A DNA stretch of 6,834 nucleotides. Origin: Aquirhabdus sp. (GTDB taxonomy: Bacteria; Pseudomonadota; Gammaproteobacteria; Pseudomonadales; Moraxellaceae). Shown in pieces: positions 5,773 to 6,834 of this stretch. The DNA is taken from NCBI GenBank assembly GCA_030152425.1, contig JASLJP010000320.1, positions 1 to 6,834 on the forward strand, given 5' to 3'. A program made the position numbers and the translations under genes. The notes under the pieces were generated by a model. It was not told the origin of the DNA. It made no database searches and saw nothing but the letters and a program-made list of their open reading frames with translations. The stretch's first letter is position 1. Each line of letters opens with the position of its first letter.

Positions 5773-6819
5773 TTAGGCATCCAGCAGTTCTTCAGGCAGC
5801 GCTTCTGGTTCGTTGGCTTCTGGCTTGGCTTTGGTCAGCAGACGCTTGCGCAGCTCTTTGTCGATCTCTTCAGCCACGGCTGGATTTTCTTCAAAGTAGC
5901 GCACCACGTTGTTTTTACCTTGGCCGATCTTGGCGCCTTTATAGGCGTACCACGCGCCGGATTTCTGTACCAGGTCTTCTTTGGAAGCGAGGTCAACCAG
6001 TTCACCCAGACGGTTAGTGCCTTGGCCATACATGATCTGGAACAGCGCTTCGCGGAACGGCGGGGCGACTTTGTTTTTGACCACTTTGACTTTGGTTTCC
6101 GAGCCGACGATCTCTTCGCCTTCTTTGATCTGACCGATGCGGCGGATATCCATACGCACTGAGGCGTAGAATTTCAGCGCGTTACCACCGGTGGTGGTTT
6201 CCGGGCTACCGAACATCACGCCGATCTTCATCCGGATCTGGTTGATGAAGATGACCATGCAGTTGGAGCGCTTGGCATTACCGGTGATCTTACGCAGTGC
6301 TTGGCTCATCAGACGAGCTTGCAGCCCCATATGTGAGTCACCCATTTCGCCTTCGATTTCCGCTTTCGGTGTCAGTGCCGCCACGGAGTCGATGACGATG
6401 ATGTCTACTGCACCGGAGCGCACCAGCATGTCGGCGATTTCAAGTGCTTGTTCACCATGGTCAGGCTGGGAGATCAGCAGGTTGTCGATGTCTACACCGA
6501 GCTTGCGCGCGTATTCCGGATCGAGCGCGTGTTCTGCGTCGATGAATGCAGTAGTACCGCCAGTTTTTTGGCATTCAGCGATGACTTGCAGGGTGAGCGT
6601 GGTTTTACCCGAGCTTTCTGGACCATAGATTTCAACGATCCGGCCTTTCGGCAGACCGCCGATCCCAAGTGCGATATCGAGACCCAGAGAACCCGTCGAA
6701 ATGGCTTCAACCGCAGCGATGGCACTGCCATCGCCCAAGCGCATGATGGTGTTTTTACCAAATTGTTTTTCGATCTGACCTAAGGCCGCGTTAAGCGCCT
6801 TACTTTTGTTCTCATCCAT
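5773..6819 (-). CDS. recA: Recombinase A (RecA)
   Basis: This is a complete 348-residue RecA, the ATP-dependent strand-exchange protein of homologous recombination and coprotease for LexA in the SOS response. Visible landmarks are Walker A GPESSGKT (66-73), catalytic Glu96 in FIDAEHALD, Walker B IIVID ending at Asp144, loop L1 EGEMGDSHMG (156-165), loop L2 from Gln194 through MKIGVMFGSPETTTGG, and the RecA signature ALKFYASVR (214-222). The C-terminal tail is acidic (EPEALPEELLDA), as usual for proteobacterial RecA. ATG 6819 has GAGG 6 nt upstream. Only 15 bp upstream are in the window, so the promoter and any LexA site are not visible. recX follows. Sequence character suggests Pseudomonadales/Moraxellaceae. 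Codon usage shows no sign of transfer. Confidence 0.99.
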   Translation of the reverse strand: MDENKSKALNAALGQIEKQFGKNTIMRLGDGSAIAAVEAISTGSLGLDIALGIGGLPKGRIVEIYGPESSGKTTLTLQVIAECQKTGGTTAFIDAEHALDPEYARKLGVDIDNLLISQPDHGEQALEIADMLVRSGAVDIIVIDSVAALTPKAEIEGEMGDSHMGLQARLMSQALRKITGNAKRSNCMVIFINQIRMKIGVMFGSPETTTGGNALKFYASVRMDIRRIGQIKEGEEIVGSETKVKVVKNKVAPPFREALFQIMYGQGTNRLGELVDLASKEDLVQKSGAWYAYKGAKIGQGKNNVVRYFEENPAVAEEIDKELRKRLLTKAKPEANEPEALPEELLDA

Positions 6820-6834
6820 TTAAAGCCTCGATGA

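Noticed and set aside
6191..6628. 145-codon plus-strand frame opposite recA
   Set aside because: It is antisense to highly conserved recA and has low-complexity composition typical of a shadow frame.

Overview
The window reads as a chromosomal segment of a gammaproteobacterium with moderate G+C. The best taxonomic marker is a complete RecA (5773-6819, minus). Its sequence recalls RecA of Pseudomonadales, especially Moraxellaceae (Acinetobacter relatives). That placement comes from memory of the family and is not a computed tree.

Left block (1-3692, minus strand): a tightly packed operon whose genes overlap. In transcription order it encodes an AhpD/carboxymuconolactone-decarboxylase-like protein (3132-3692), a divergent acyl-CoA-dehydrogenase-fold flavoprotein (2075-3139), an ABC-importer ATPase of the nitrate/sulfonate/taurine type (1269-2078), a Tat-exported NrtA/CmpA-like substrate-binding protein (80-1279), and the first 27 codons of what looks like the permease (1-83, running off the edge). 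The junctions overlap by 8, 4, 11 and 4 nt, which suggests translational coupling. The importer would bring in a small, probably sulfur- or nitrogen-containing organic compound, and the two enzymes would process it or protect against its products. The substrate cannot be read from the sequence.

Regulator (3800-4729, plus): a divergent AraC/XylS-type gene with an N-terminal cupin. A 107-bp gap separates it from the operon. The gap holds a good sigma70-like promoter for the regulator and a set of helically phased ATGYT repeats that may be its operator.

Spacer (4730-5063): this is not empty. It holds a 25-codon minus-strand gene for a one-helix membrane peptide with a good ribosome binding site (4789-4866), and a 9-bp perfect dyad just upstream of it (4898-4920).

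Right block (5064-6834, minus): recA followed by recX, separated by a rho-independent terminator at 5713-5736. This is the usual recA-recX arrangement, in which a little readthrough supplies the RecA modulator. The recA promoter and any LexA box lie beyond the right edge.
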